From contig NZ_KI629782.1 of assembly GCF_000503775.1 (NCBI RefSeq), forward strand, positions 1,187,182-1,222,881: a stretch of DNA of 35,700 nt. Reading direction: 5' to 3'. This document shows, piece after piece, positions 1 through 7,840 of the stretch; positions within the stretch are counted from its first letter, which is position 1, and each line of letters starts with the position of its first letter. The stretch is from Brevibacillus panacihumi W25. GTDB taxonomy: Bacteria > Bacillota > Bacilli > Brevibacillales > Brevibacillaceae. The position numbers were made by a program, and so were the translations under genes. The notes beneath the pieces were generated by a model. That model did not search any database. It had not been told where the DNA came from and worked only from the letters and a program-made list of their open reading frames with translations.

Positions 1-145
1 GGCGGGGAATCGCAAAAGCAGCCGACGCTACGAAGTAGCGCAGGGTTGCGATTCTTTTTCCCGCCAATCGTCGCTCCGCTAGGTGGGACTACGCAATGGG
101 CTGTGACCGGAAACCTGATTCTCCCTCGTAGCTAATAGCTATCAA
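1..145 (+). ncRNA. Structured RNA, copy A (5' part outside the window)
   Basis: Seen: an outer stem GGCGGG (1-6) with CCCGCC (60-65), extended by GAATCGC (7-13) with GCGATTC (48-54). Inside lie AAAAGCAGCC (14-23), a 6-bp hairpin CGCTAC-GAA-GTAGCG (26-40) and CAGGGTTG (41-48). Further on come CCTCG (124-128) and a small hairpin TAGCT-AAT-AGCTA (129-141). All these blocks recur in the same order in the element at 21937-22198, with different stem sequences that still pair. No open reading frame explains the stretch. The strand is inferred from the second copy, which ends in a plus-strand terminator. A terminator also follows this copy at 166-196. The family is not recognised; a large Bacillota structured RNA such as raiA is a possibility to test. 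Confidence 0.55.
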
Positions 146-165
146 CTCAAAAAAATAAATAAAAG

Positions 166-196
166 AATGAGAGTGCTGAGCGCACTCTCATTTTTT
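166..196. terminator. Bidirectional Rho-independent terminator
   Basis: Perfect 11-bp arms AATGAGAGTGC (166-176) and GCACTCTCATT (182-192) surround a 5-nt loop. T6 follows on the plus strand (191-196), and an A-rich stretch on the other side gives Us on the minus strand. It can end the oxidoreductase message (minus) and RNA copy A (plus). Confidence 0.85.
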
Positions 197-199
197 GCA

Positions 200-1156
200 T
201 TAAGCCTTACCAAGCAAATCCTCCAGCACCTTCTGCACTTTTACACCTGTATCGAAGGTCACGAGTCTCGCCTCTTCTCCGTTCATTTTCTTCACTATTT
301 CGTCCAGAAGCTGGATCAGGCGCTCGTTGAGGGGAATAGTGACGGGCTGGGGCACTTCTCCCTCTTTTCCGAAATGGAGGTTCGTCCAGTTTACAAGACT
401 AAGCGTCCCCTTGGTCCCGTAAATGCGGTAGTCCAGGTGTTCCTGATGGGCGATTCCTGCCAAGCCATTAATGGTGACCGGAGTTCCGTCGGGACCTTGC
501 AGATAAGCTGCTACCCCGATCTCACACGCTTCGGGATCAGCTGGGTAATCCACATCGGAGCGGATCACCTGCAAATCTCCAAACAGCGCATAAGTAAGAT
601 GGACGAAATGGGGCAGCACCTCTCGGATGAATCCGCCCTGCTCCCGTCCCGCCAGCCAGGCAGCCTGCTGCCAGGGGCGCGGCCATTGGTGAAAGTGGGT
701 GAGAATATCGATGCGGCGAATCGTGCCCAGCTCGGGCAGACGGGCAATCATTTGCGGCAATACGGTTTGGTAGTACATCGGGAAGTGCATCGCATGGACG
801 ACCCCCGCCGCTTCTGCAGCTTCTAGCATTTCCTGGGCCTCTGCCAGCGAGTTGGCCAACGGCTTTTCGCACAGCAGATGCTTCTTGCGCTTCAATACCT
901 CCAAAGCGATCGGATGATGGTGCTTGGGCGGCACAGCCAGATAGACATGATCGATGTGCATGTCATCCAGCATCTCCTGATAGTCCGTGTACCACGCGGC
1001 ATCTCCCGCCTGCTTCGCCGCTTCCTTGGCCCGCTCCTCCGAGATGTCGCTGATGGCCGCCACCTGGTAGCGCGAGTGGTTCGCAATGGCTTGAATCATC
1101 CGATCCCCCATCACTCCCGCACCGATGATCCCGACTTTGTATGTTTTTTCGCTCAT
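200..1156 (-). CDS. Gfo/Idh/MocA-family NAD(P)-dependent oxidoreductase
   Basis: A 318-residue protein with an N-terminal Rossmann fold: GIIGAGVMG lies about residues 10-18, and the family CEKPLANS motif, whose Lys contacts cofactor and substrate, near residue 100. The C-terminal half fits the GFO_IDH_MocA C-terminal domain (GGFIREVLPHFVHL, then YGTKGTLSL). Members oxidise or reduce sugars, inositols and related polyols in the cytoplasm; the substrate cannot be read from sequence. The start is the ATG at 1156, preceded by GGAGGATGGAAA; an upstream in-frame ATG at 1258 has no ribosome site and lies inside the terminator of the next gene. It forms its own unit, between terminators at 166-196 and 1245-1273. 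Family assignment is firm, function open. Confidence 0.9.
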   Translation of the reverse strand: MSEKTYKVGIIGAGVMGDRMIQAIANHSRYQVAAISDISEERAKEAAKQAGDAAWYTDYQEMLDDMHIDHVYLAVPPKHHHPIALEVLKRKKHLLCEKPLANSLAEAQEMLEAAEAAGVVHAMHFPMYYQTVLPQMIARLPELGTIRRIDILTHFHQWPRPWQQAAWLAGREQGGFIREVLPHFVHLTYALFGDLQVIRSDVDYPADPEACEIGVAAYLQGPDGTPVTINGLAGIAHQEHLDYRIYGTKGTLSLVNWTNLHFGKEGEVPQPVTIPLNERLIQLLDEIVKKMNGEEARLVTFDTGVKVQKVLEDLLGKA

Positions 1157-1244
1157 TTTCCATCCTCCGAATCTGTCCGTTTTTACTCCTCCCTCCCTTC
1201 GAGATCGGGTAAAAGCTTTCCTGCTTTCCTTTCCAAATCGGCAA

Positions 1245-1273
1245 AAGAGCCTGGACACATTCTCCAGGCTCTT
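1245..1273 (-). terminator. Terminator after the first symporter gene
   Basis: Arms AAGAGCCTGG (1245-1254) and CCAGGCTCTT (1264-1273) form a 10-bp stem. Read on the minus strand it is followed by TTTTGCC, so it ends the symporter message that stops at 1286. Confidence 0.8.
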
Positions 1274-1285
1274 GCTTTTGAGTTC

Positions 1286-2524
1286 CTAGCCGGCAACCTG
1301 CTCTTCAACCGGGTGAGGCTCTTTGCGGAAGACGCCTTCCCACTTGGCCACAGCGATGCACGAGAAGACATGTCCAAACACATTGACTGCTGTACGAGCC
1401 ATATCGATGATGCGGTCGATCCCGATGATCAAGGCGACCCCTTCCGGCGGCAGACCGACTGCCGTGATCGTCGCCAGCAGGATTACCATCGATGATGACG
1501 GTACAGCGGCGACTCCTTTGCTGGTCACGATAAAGAACAAGACCATCATGAGTTGTTGCGACCAAGTCATGTCAATCCCGAATGCCTGGGCAATAAAAGG
1601 TCCTGCAATCGTCAGGTAAAGCGTCGTGCCGTCGGAATTCAAGGGCATTCCAGCAGGGATGACGAACGAGGTGATGTACTTCGGGACCCCGTACTTTTCC
1701 AGGCGCTGCATGAGCTGCGGGACGACTGTTTCCGTACTTCCGGTCGATGCCCCTACGATCATCAGGTCCCACACCATTTTGTAGATCTCTCGCAGTGGGA
1801 CTCGCAGCAGGAATGCGATCACGGTAAACAACCCGAACACGACAACAGCCAATCCCAAGTAAGCGGTTCCAATCAGTTTCAAGAGAGGAATAATCAATCC
1901 GATTCCATACGTGCCAATCGTCGCAGACATGAGCGCAAATACGCCGATGGGCGCCGCCAGCATGACCATGTTTACCAATTGAAAGGAGGCCTTAGAAGCA
2001 ATCTCAATGATCGAGACGAACGGCTTTGCCTCGTTGCCCAGCTTCACCAGGGCAATCCCGAACATAATACAGAAGAAGATGACGGCGAGAAGATCATTTT
2101 TTGCCATGACATCAATGATATTCGTGGGGATGATGTTGAGCAGCAAGGTGCTTCCATCCAGCACTTTGGAGGTATTGGCAGAAATGTTGGAGATATCAGC
2201 CTGCGGGAGATTGCTCAGGTCAAGTCCCTTGCCCGGCTGTACCAGGTTGGCGATGGCAAGGCCAATGAAGAGGATGAGAGTCGTGATGAACTCAAACCAG
2301 ATCACCGTTTTGACTCCGATCCGGCCCATCCGTTTGATGTCGCCGATTCCCGCGATCCCTACCAGCAGCGTCGTGACAATGACGGGAATCACAATCATCT
2401 TGAGCAAACGGATAAAGGCATCGCCCAAAATCTTGATATCTTTTCCGATCTCGGGAAAGAAGTGACCAAATATGGCGCCCAATATGGTAGCTGCTAAAAT
2501 ATAAAAGGCAAATCTCGTCTTCAT
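1286..2524 (-). CDS. Dicarboxylate/amino acid:cation symporter (DAACS family)
   Basis: A 412-residue integral membrane protein of the sodium/proton:glutamate-dicarboxylate symporter family. Hallmarks seen: the serine-rich re-entrant loop STGSTETVVPQL, the hydrophobic stretch after FVIPAG, and the C-terminal substrate region IDRIIDMARTAVNVFG. The usual NMDGT cation motif reads NSDGT here, a departure that may reflect other substrate or ion use. The start is the ATG at 2524 with AGGAGG seven bases upstream; the longer frame to 2584 has no ribosome site and overlaps the promoter. It is divergent from the class III aminotransferase gene and shares a palindromic promoter with it, so the two are probably co-regulated. 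Glutamate, aspartate, succinate or fumarate are possible substrates; none can be chosen. Confidence 0.9.
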   Translation of the reverse strand: MKTRFAFYILAATILGAIFGHFFPEIGKDIKILGDAFIRLLKMIVIPVIVTTLLVGIAGIGDIKRMGRIGVKTVIWFEFITTLILFIGLAIANLVQPGKGLDLSNLPQADISNISANTSKVLDGSTLLLNIIPTNIIDVMAKNDLLAVIFFCIMFGIALVKLGNEAKPFVSIIEIASKASFQLVNMVMLAAPIGVFALMSATIGTYGIGLIIPLLKLIGTAYLGLAVVVFGLFTVIAFLLRVPLREIYKMVWDLMIVGASTGSTETVVPQLMQRLEKYGVPKYITSFVIPAGMPLNSDGTTLYLTIAGPFIAQAFGIDMTWSQQLMMVLFFIVTSKGVAAVPSSSMVILLATITAVGLPPEGVALIIGIDRIIDMARTAVNVFGHVFSCIAVAKWEGVFRKEPHPVEEQVAG

Positions 2525-2563
2525 AACATTCCTCCTGTTCAAAAAATTCACGCCCTTGAAGTG

Positions 2564-2596
2564 ATTATTGCAAAAGAAATGCATTCATGCAATAAT
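2564..2596. promoter_or_regulatory. Palindromic divergent promoter and likely operator
   Basis: ATTATTGCA (2564-2572) and TGCAATAAT (2588-2596) are perfect 9-bp inverted arms around 15 bases. Each strand carries a promoter made of the same arms. Plus: TTGCAA (2568-2573), 17 bases, AATAAT (2591-2596). Minus: TTGCAT (2592-2587), 17 bases, AATAAT (2569-2564). The symmetry suggests a regulator binding site. The RpiR-type protein at 4066 is the nearest candidate, by position only. Confidence 0.6.
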
Positions 2597-2622
2597 AATT
2601 TCACAAACAAGGAGGTAATGAA

Positions 2623-3981
2623 ATGAAAATTTCATCGCTGCAGACAGCCTTTCAATCGAACCGTCCCCATTCCGCTGCTTTCTTTGAAAAAGCCAAACAA
2701 ACCATGTCTGGAGGCGTGAATGGCAATCTTCGCTATTTTGCGCCGTTTCCGATCATTTTTGAAAAAGCAAAAGGCGCGACACTACACGATGTAGATGGTC
2801 ACGCCTACGTAGACTATCTTCTTTCCTATGGGGCATTGATGCTCGGTCACAATCATCCTGAGATAATGGCAGCCGTCCAGCGAGTCTGGGACGAGCAAGG
2901 AACGAGCAGCTTCGGTGCCACCCATCCGCTGGAACTGGATATGGCGGAAGAACTGGTCGCTTTGTTCCCCAGCTTTGACCAAATCCGCTTCACCAACTCC
3001 GGACTGGAAGCTACTTTGTTCGCCCTGCGTCTGGCGCTGGCGGCCACTGGCAGGACACATGTCGCAAAATTTGAAGGCCATTATCACGGGGCACATGATC
3101 ACGTCCTGCAAAGCGTGAACCCGGAGGTGGGAGCAGCAGGCGCAGCAACAGCCCCACTGCCTGTACCGGAATCCCTCGGAACCCCGGACTACTACCGTGA
3201 GCACAGCGTCATCCTGCCGTTCAATGACTGGGATGCGTGCGAGCGCATTCTCACCGAAAAGGCAGCTCAAATTGCTGCGGTCATCATGGAACCGATGCTT
3301 TCCGGCTATATCGCTGCAGAGCCGCAGTTCATGAAAAACCTGCGTGACTTGACCAAACAGTTAGGAATCATCCTGATTTTTGATGAAGTGAAGACCGGCT
3401 TCCGCATCGAGGTAGGCGGCGCGCAAACCTATTACGATGTAGAACCTGACTTGACGGCGCTGGGAAAAGTGGTCGGCGGCGGATTCCCGATCGGCATCGT
3501 GGGAGGAAAGCGCTCGATCATGGAGTTGGCATCTCCTCTGCGTTCCCATAAAAAGAGCGAGGTCGTCTTCCACAGCGGCACCTTCAACGGCAATCCGCTG
3601 TCCATCGCGACAGGCTTGGCGACGATTCGCTATCTGAAACAGCCCGGCAACTTCGATCAAATCGTCCAACGTACCCTCGAGCTGCGCACAGGCATTGACG
3701 AATTGGCGAAGGAGTACGGCCTGCCGCTGCAGACGCTCGGAACAGGCACGATCTTCAACGTGTTGACGACGCAGGAAGATGTTCACCACTACCGTGATCT
3801 CGGGGCCAACCACAACCAGCTTCGTCTGGCGCTGGATTATTTGCTGATGGAAAACGGCGTCTATTCCAAGCCCCTGAATCGCTTCTCGATGTCGGCGGCG
3901 CATGGACCTGAGGAAATCAAGGCTACTCTCGACGCCTTTGACAAAAGCATGGCCGCACTGAAAAAAGACCCTTTGGCATAA
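2623..3981 (+). CDS. Class III PLP enzyme, glutamate-1-semialdehyde aminomutase family
   Basis: A 452-residue fold-type I PLP enzyme. Visible motifs: the N-terminal MSGGVNGNLRYF, which resembles the opening of HemL-type enzymes; ATLHDVDGHAYVDYLLSYGALMLGHNHPEI; IIMEP-like VIMEPMLSG; the PLP-binding Asp in IFDEVKTGFR; and the Schiff-base Lys in ALGKVVGGGFPIG. HemL is usually about 430 residues. The setting, beside amino-acid symporters and a catabolic-type regulator rather than hem genes, argues for an amino-acid aminotransferase or mutase in a degradative role instead of haem synthesis. The start ATG follows AAGGAGGTAATGAA. The upstream palindrome drives it divergently from the symporter, and the rpiR-like gene follows 84 bases downstream. 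The substrate is not known. Confidence 0.85.
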   Translation: MKISSLQTAFQSNRPHSAAFFEKAKQTMSGGVNGNLRYFAPFPIIFEKAKGATLHDVDGHAYVDYLLSYGALMLGHNHPEIMAAVQRVWDEQGTSSFGATHPLELDMAEELVALFPSFDQIRFTNSGLEATLFALRLALAATGRTHVAKFEGHYHGAHDHVLQSVNPEVGAAGAATAPLPVPESLGTPDYYREHSVILPFNDWDACERILTEKAAQIAAVIMEPMLSGYIAAEPQFMKNLRDLTKQLGIILIFDEVKTGFRIEVGGAQTYYDVEPDLTALGKVVGGGFPIGIVGGKRSIMELASPLRSHKKSEVVFHSGTFNGNPLSIATGLATIRYLKQPGNFDQIVQRTLELRTGIDELAKEYGLPLQTLGTGTIFNVLTTQEDVHHYRDLGANHNQLRLALDYLLMENGVYSKPLNRFSMSAAHGPEEIKATLDAFDKSMAALKKDPLA

Positions 3982-4065
3982 GGGTTGGGGGGATGATTGT
4001 CTCCATGTGCATCCTATCGTATACTTAACCCAGCATTTGTTGGACTGTATACGAGGTGATCCCAT

Positions 4066-4932
4066 TTGAATCAAGGTCCTACTGTTCTCTTGAAAATCTC
4101 CCAGCTCTATCCCCAGATGAGTCCGTCGCAGCAGGCGATTGCGGATCTCATCCTGCGCGATCCAGAGTCTGCGGCCTTTTATAATGTAGCAGAAATGGCA
4201 AGAGAAGCTGCCGTCAGCGAATCTACGGTCACTCGATTCGCCACATTTATTGGCTATTCCGGCTTTCCCGCCCTTTCCCGCGAGCTGCAGGAGCTGGTTC
4301 GCTCTCGGCTGACGACCGGGGAACGCTTCCAGCTATCGCGAAATGCGACGAAGGCCGAGCAGCAAACGGTCCTGCAGCATTTTGAGGAAGATATGAACAA
4401 TCTGGCGCTGATGATGGAGCGAATCGATCTGAACGCCCTCGAGCGAGTCGTACAGCTGCTGACGACAGCCAACCGCATCGGCATTGCCAGTTCTCGCGGC
4501 TCCTTGTCGCTCGGAATGTTTTTCGATTTTTACCTGAATTTGTTGAACAAAGAAACGTATCTCTTCAGTGGCGAGCCGCGCACGGTAGACCGCATCCTGC
4601 GGCTCGCTCCCGGAGATGTCCTCGTGGGAATCGGCTTTGCCCGCTACACGCGCTTTATCGTTGATTGTCTGGCGGCAGGGAAAAAAAGAGGAGCACGGAT
4701 CGTCGTCATCACCGACTACCCCTCCTCCCCTCTCTGCCAATACGCCGATGAGGTGTTGTTTACCCCCACAGGCATCGCGTCGCATATGGATTCCTTCGTT
4801 GCGCCCATCTCTTTGCTGACCGCCATCCTGCGCTCGATGTCGCTCAAGGATGCAGATGTGGCGACGAATCTGCTGAATGAGATGGAAGAATCCTGGCAGG
4901 AGCTGGGGATTTATTATGATCCGAAGAAATGA
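4066..4932 (+). CDS. RpiR/MurR-family transcriptional regulator with SIS domain
   Basis: A 288-residue regulator. An N-terminal RpiR-type winged helix (about residues 1-77; ESTVTRFATFIGYSGFPALS is the recognition region) is followed by a sugar-isomerase (SIS) domain (about 120-260; IASSRGSLSLG, PGDVLVGIGFARYTR, ARIVVITDYPSSPL). Family members bind phosphosugars, and MurR of this family binds MurNAc-6-phosphate. The start is TTG at 4066, set by GAGGTGAT seven bases upstream; no ATG is suitable. It lies just after the class III aminotransferase gene in the same direction and ends at a terminator shared with the next symporter. It could control the 2.5-kb palindromic promoter, the muropeptide operon, or both; sequence alone does not decide. 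Confidence 0.85.
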   Translation: MNQGPTVLLKISQLYPQMSPSQQAIADLILRDPESAAFYNVAEMAREAAVSESTVTRFATFIGYSGFPALSRELQELVRSRLTTGERFQLSRNATKAEQQTVLQHFEEDMNNLALMMERIDLNALERVVQLLTTANRIGIASSRGSLSLGMFFDFYLNLLNKETYLFSGEPRTVDRILRLAPGDVLVGIGFARYTRFIVDCLAAGKKRGARIVVITDYPSSPLCQYADEVLFTPTGIASHMDSFVAPISLLTAILRSMSLKDADVATNLLNEMEESWQELGIYYDPKK

Positions 4933-4943
4933 ATGAACGACAA

Positions 4944-4986
4944 AAAAGGCGCGTTTGAGCTTTTCATGGCCCAAACACGCCTTTTC
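4944..4986. terminator. Bidirectional terminator between converging genes
   Basis: AAAAGGCGCGTTTG pairs with CAAACACGCCTTTT (one mismatch) around the loop region 4958-4970. A- and T-runs on both sides make it work for the regulator gene (plus) and the second symporter gene (minus). Confidence 0.85.
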
Positions 4987-5008
4987 TTCTTATATAATCA
5001 ACATAGTG

Positions 5009-6277
5009 TTAAGCGGCTTTCCCTGAAATCTCACTAAGGTACTTCTTGGCCTTGGCTGTGTCGAACTGTCCTTCCCAGCGGGAGATGACAACGGCAGCCA
5101 GAGAGTTTCCGACTACGTTTACCACGGTGCGAGCCATATCCATCAGACGGTCAACACCCGCGATAAAGGCCAGTCCTTCGAGTGGGATACCTACCGAACC
5201 GAGTGTAGCCAAAAGTACGACGAACGATACGCCCGGTACACCGGCAATCCCTTTGGATGTCACCATCAAGACGAGCATCAACGTGATCTGAGCGCTGATC
5301 GGCATGTGAATCCCGTACATTTGGGCGATGAACAATGCGGCCAGTGCTTGATACAGCGTGGAACCGTCCAGATTAAACGAGTACCCAGTCGGGATGACGA
5401 ACGAGGCAATCGCCTTCGGACATCCCAGCTTCTCCATTTTTTCCATGATTTTTGGCAAAACGGTCTCAGAGCTGGAGGTCGAGTAGGCAAGCAGCAGCTC
5501 GTCCTTCAAAATGCGAATGATCTGCGTGATGCGAATTCCGCTGATCCGGGCGATGATGCCCAAAACCACGAGAATAAAGAAGATCATCGCAAAATGAACC
5601 AGCAGAACCAGTTTGCCTAGTGGAATCAGTGAACTCAGTCCAAATTTGGAAACGGTTACCCCAATTAGCGCGAATACCCCGAATGGAGCAAATTTCATGA
5701 TCGTATTCACGACCCAGAACATGGCATCCGCCACACCCTGGAAGAAGGCAAGCACTGGTTTGCCCCTCTCTCCTACAGCCGCAATACCCAATCCAAACAG
5801 AACCGAGAAGAAAATGATCGCCAGCATGTCACCACGCACAATGGCATCAAACACGTTTTTCGGAACGATGTTGACGAACGTCTCTACAAATCCGTGGCTC
5901 TGCGTTGTCTCGGCTGTCTCCACGTAAGTATGGATATCTGTTTTTTGCAGGGTAGACATATCTACGCCTACACCAGGCTGGAACACATTGGCTGCGAGCA
6001 AACCAATCACAATCGCAATCGTGGTAACGATTTCAAAATAGAGAATGGTTTTACCGCCAATTTTCCCCAGCTTTTTAATATCCCCCACACCGGCTACGCC
6101 CACGATCAACGTGGAGATAACGATGGGAACGACAATCATTTTAATCAGGCGAAGAAAAATATCGCCGATCGGCTGCAAGTAGGTAGACACGGCCGGGTTG
6201 CCATAGAAAATAGCACCCACGAGAATACCCAGAATGAGACCAACGACAATTTGAATCGCTAAACCAAATCGTTTCAT
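5009..6277 (-). CDS. gltP: Proton/sodium-glutamate symporter (GltP/GltT type)
   Basis: A 422-residue DAACS-family carrier, close in length to the B. subtilis GltP/GltT proteins. Family marks are canonical: STSSSETVLPKIMEKM, FVIPTGYSFNLDGSTLY (the NMDGT-type site reads NLDGS), TSKGIAGVPG, and the C-terminal VDRLMDMARTVVNVVG. It should have eight membrane helices and two re-entrant hairpins, and import L-glutamate or L-aspartate with H+ or Na+. The ATG start follows TGAGGTGTCAGG. It is more typical than the paralogue at 1286-2524, so the two probably differ in substrate. It stands alone, with a terminator at 4944-4986. The symbol is by family resemblance. Confidence 0.9.
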   Translation of the reverse strand: MKRFGLAIQIVVGLILGILVGAIFYGNPAVSTYLQPIGDIFLRLIKMIVVPIVISTLIVGVAGVGDIKKLGKIGGKTILYFEIVTTIAIVIGLLAANVFQPGVGVDMSTLQKTDIHTYVETAETTQSHGFVETFVNIVPKNVFDAIVRGDMLAIIFFSVLFGLGIAAVGERGKPVLAFFQGVADAMFWVVNTIMKFAPFGVFALIGVTVSKFGLSSLIPLGKLVLLVHFAMIFFILVVLGIIARISGIRITQIIRILKDELLLAYSTSSSETVLPKIMEKMEKLGCPKAIASFVIPTGYSFNLDGSTLYQALAALFIAQMYGIHMPISAQITLMLVLMVTSKGIAGVPGVSFVVLLATLGSVGIPLEGLAFIAGVDRLMDMARTVVNVVGNSLAAVVISRWEGQFDTAKAKKYLSEISGKAA

Positions 6278-6529
6278 CCTGACACCTCACTATCCATGAT
6301 GTAAATCTGCAAGAAGGCCGCTGACACTAGTGACGAATTAGGGAGGTCTTTAATATATCACGAATTTGTAACAAAACCGTGGTTTTAGAATTTTTAAACT
6401 ACATTAAAATTAAATGTATAAATTAAAAATATACTGAAATTTTTATCGTTTTTAAAGGACTTTGGTCCGCAATGTGTAAGTCTTTTACAACGTTTCTGGC
6501 AAGGATAATCGATCGAGGAGGCGGTACGT
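6278..6529. other. AT-rich divergent intergenic region
   Basis: This stretch separates gltP (minus) from the PucG-like gene (plus). The middle (about 6360-6460) is very AT-rich. A possible plus-strand promoter is TTAAAC (6394-6399), 17 bases, TATAAA (6417-6422); chance matches are likely in such sequence. A small palindrome GGAC-TTTG-GTCC sits near 6458-6469. No gene is seen. Confidence 0.4.
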
Positions 6530-7765
6530 ATGTTCAAAGAGCTCTCTCCTTCCCTGCGGACAATCCTGACACCGGGTCCAGTCGAGGCAGATCCAAGAGT
6601 TTTGCGTGCGATGAGCACTCCGATACTGGGTCAATTCGATCCAGAATTTACTCACATCATGAATCAAACGATGCAGATGCTGAGGAAGCTTTTTCAGACG
6701 GAGAACGAGTGGTGCTACCCCATCGATGGGACCTCGCGGGCAGGCATCGAAGCGGTTTTGTGCAGTCTGATCGAACCTGGCGACCTGGTGCTGGTGCCGA
6801 TCTATGGGCGCTTCGGACATCTGCTGGTAGAAATTGCGGAGAGGTACGGTGCCCAGGTGGCAACGATGGAGACGGATTGGGGAGAAGTTTTTGCACCAGA
6901 GCAGGTGATTGCAGAGATCAAACGCATCCGGCCGAAAATCGTAGCTATGGTGCATGGAGAAACCTCGACAGGACGCATCCAGCCCTTGCAAGAAATCGGG
7001 GAAGCCTGCCGCATGCAGGATGTTCTGTTTGTCGTCGATGCCGTCGCTACCATCGGAGGAACGCAGGTCAAGGTGGATGAGTGGAAAATCGATGCGTGCA
7101 TCGGCGGGACGCAAAAATGCTTGTCGATCCCCTCAGGAATGGCCCCGATTACCTTCAATGAACGGGTAGAGACGGTCTTGCGCCAACGAAAAAAGATCGA
7201 GCGGGGATTGGCAGAGCCGCAAGCTGCTTCGCTCGGACAAGAGCGGATGATCCGCAGCAACTACTTTGATCTGAGCCAGCTGATGGATTACTGGAGTCCG
7301 ACGCGGCTCAATCATCACACGGAAGCGACAACCATGCTGTACGCTCTGTAAGAAGGAGTGCGGATTGTACTGGAGGAAGGGCTTGAGGAGCGATTTGCCC
7401 GCCATCGGCTGCATGAAAAAGCCTTGGTACGCGGGCTTGACGCCATGGGGTTGACGCTCTACGGAAATCCAGCCTGCAAACTTCCCGTCGTAACCTGCAT
7501 CACGATTCCCGATGAAGTGGACGGCGAATCGGTCCGCGCCATGCTGCTCGATGATTTTCACATCGAGATCGCCAGCTCCTTCGGTCCGCTCAAGGGGAAA
7601 ATTTGGCGGATCGGCACCATGGGCTACAGCTGCCGCAAGAAAAACATCCTGCATCTACTGGGAGCATTGGAAGCCGTACTGCAGCGCCATGGAGCCAAGA
7701 TCCCCTTGGGGAGAGCAGTCCAGGCTGCGCTTGACGTCTATCACGAGACCAAGCAAAATATCTGA
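6530..7765 (+). pseudogene. PucG-like glyoxylate aminotransferase, interrupted by one stop codon
   Basis: The frame reads as one class V aminotransferase of about 410 codons, split by TAA at 7349-7351 (codon 274) with no frame change. Before the stop: LTPGPVEADPRVL, LGQFDPEFT, FPIDGTSRAG-like YPIDGTSRAG, VVDAVATIGG, and the PLP lysine in GGTQKCLSIPSGMAP. After it, EGVRIVLEEGLEERFARH continues the normal small domain to a normal end. LTPGPVEADPRV and PIDGTSRAGIEAV are typical of PucG, the (S)-ureidoglycine-glyoxylate aminotransferase, and of alanine-glyoxylate aminotransferases. The ATG at 6530 has GAGGAGG eight bases upstream. The stop replaces what is usually a Tyr in LYEG, so one base change (TAT or TAC to TAA) explains it. 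A 273-residue product would lack the C-terminal domain. A sequencing error is possible. The nearby glcDF genes make glyoxylate a plausible shared metabolite. Confidence 0.8.
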
Positions 7766-7784
7766 TTCCACTGAGCACGACCAC

Positions 7785-7840
7785 AAAAAACAGCCCCGAT
7801 CTGATCCCGGCAATGAACGGGAATTCGATCAGGGCTGTAT
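7785..7840. terminator. Bidirectional terminator before glcF
   Basis: ACAGCCC (7790-7796) with the following GATC pairs with GATC and GGGCTGT (7832-7838). A6 at 7784-7789 gives a U-run on the minus strand, ending the muropeptide operon. It also lies 20 bases after the stop of the plus-strand aminotransferase. Confidence 0.75.

Noticed and set aside
1553..2497. Long plus-strand frame opposite the first symporter
   Set aside because: Composition rich in His, Asp, Gln and Arg is typical of the antisense of a membrane protein; no ribosome site.
2623..3981. Calling the class III enzyme hemL
   Set aside because: The fold matches, but there are no other haem genes nearby and the setting is catabolic; a family-level name is safer.
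7349..7351. In-frame stop as a recoding signal (selenocysteine or pyrrolysine)
   Set aside because: The codon is TAA, not TGA or TAG, and the family has no special residue there.
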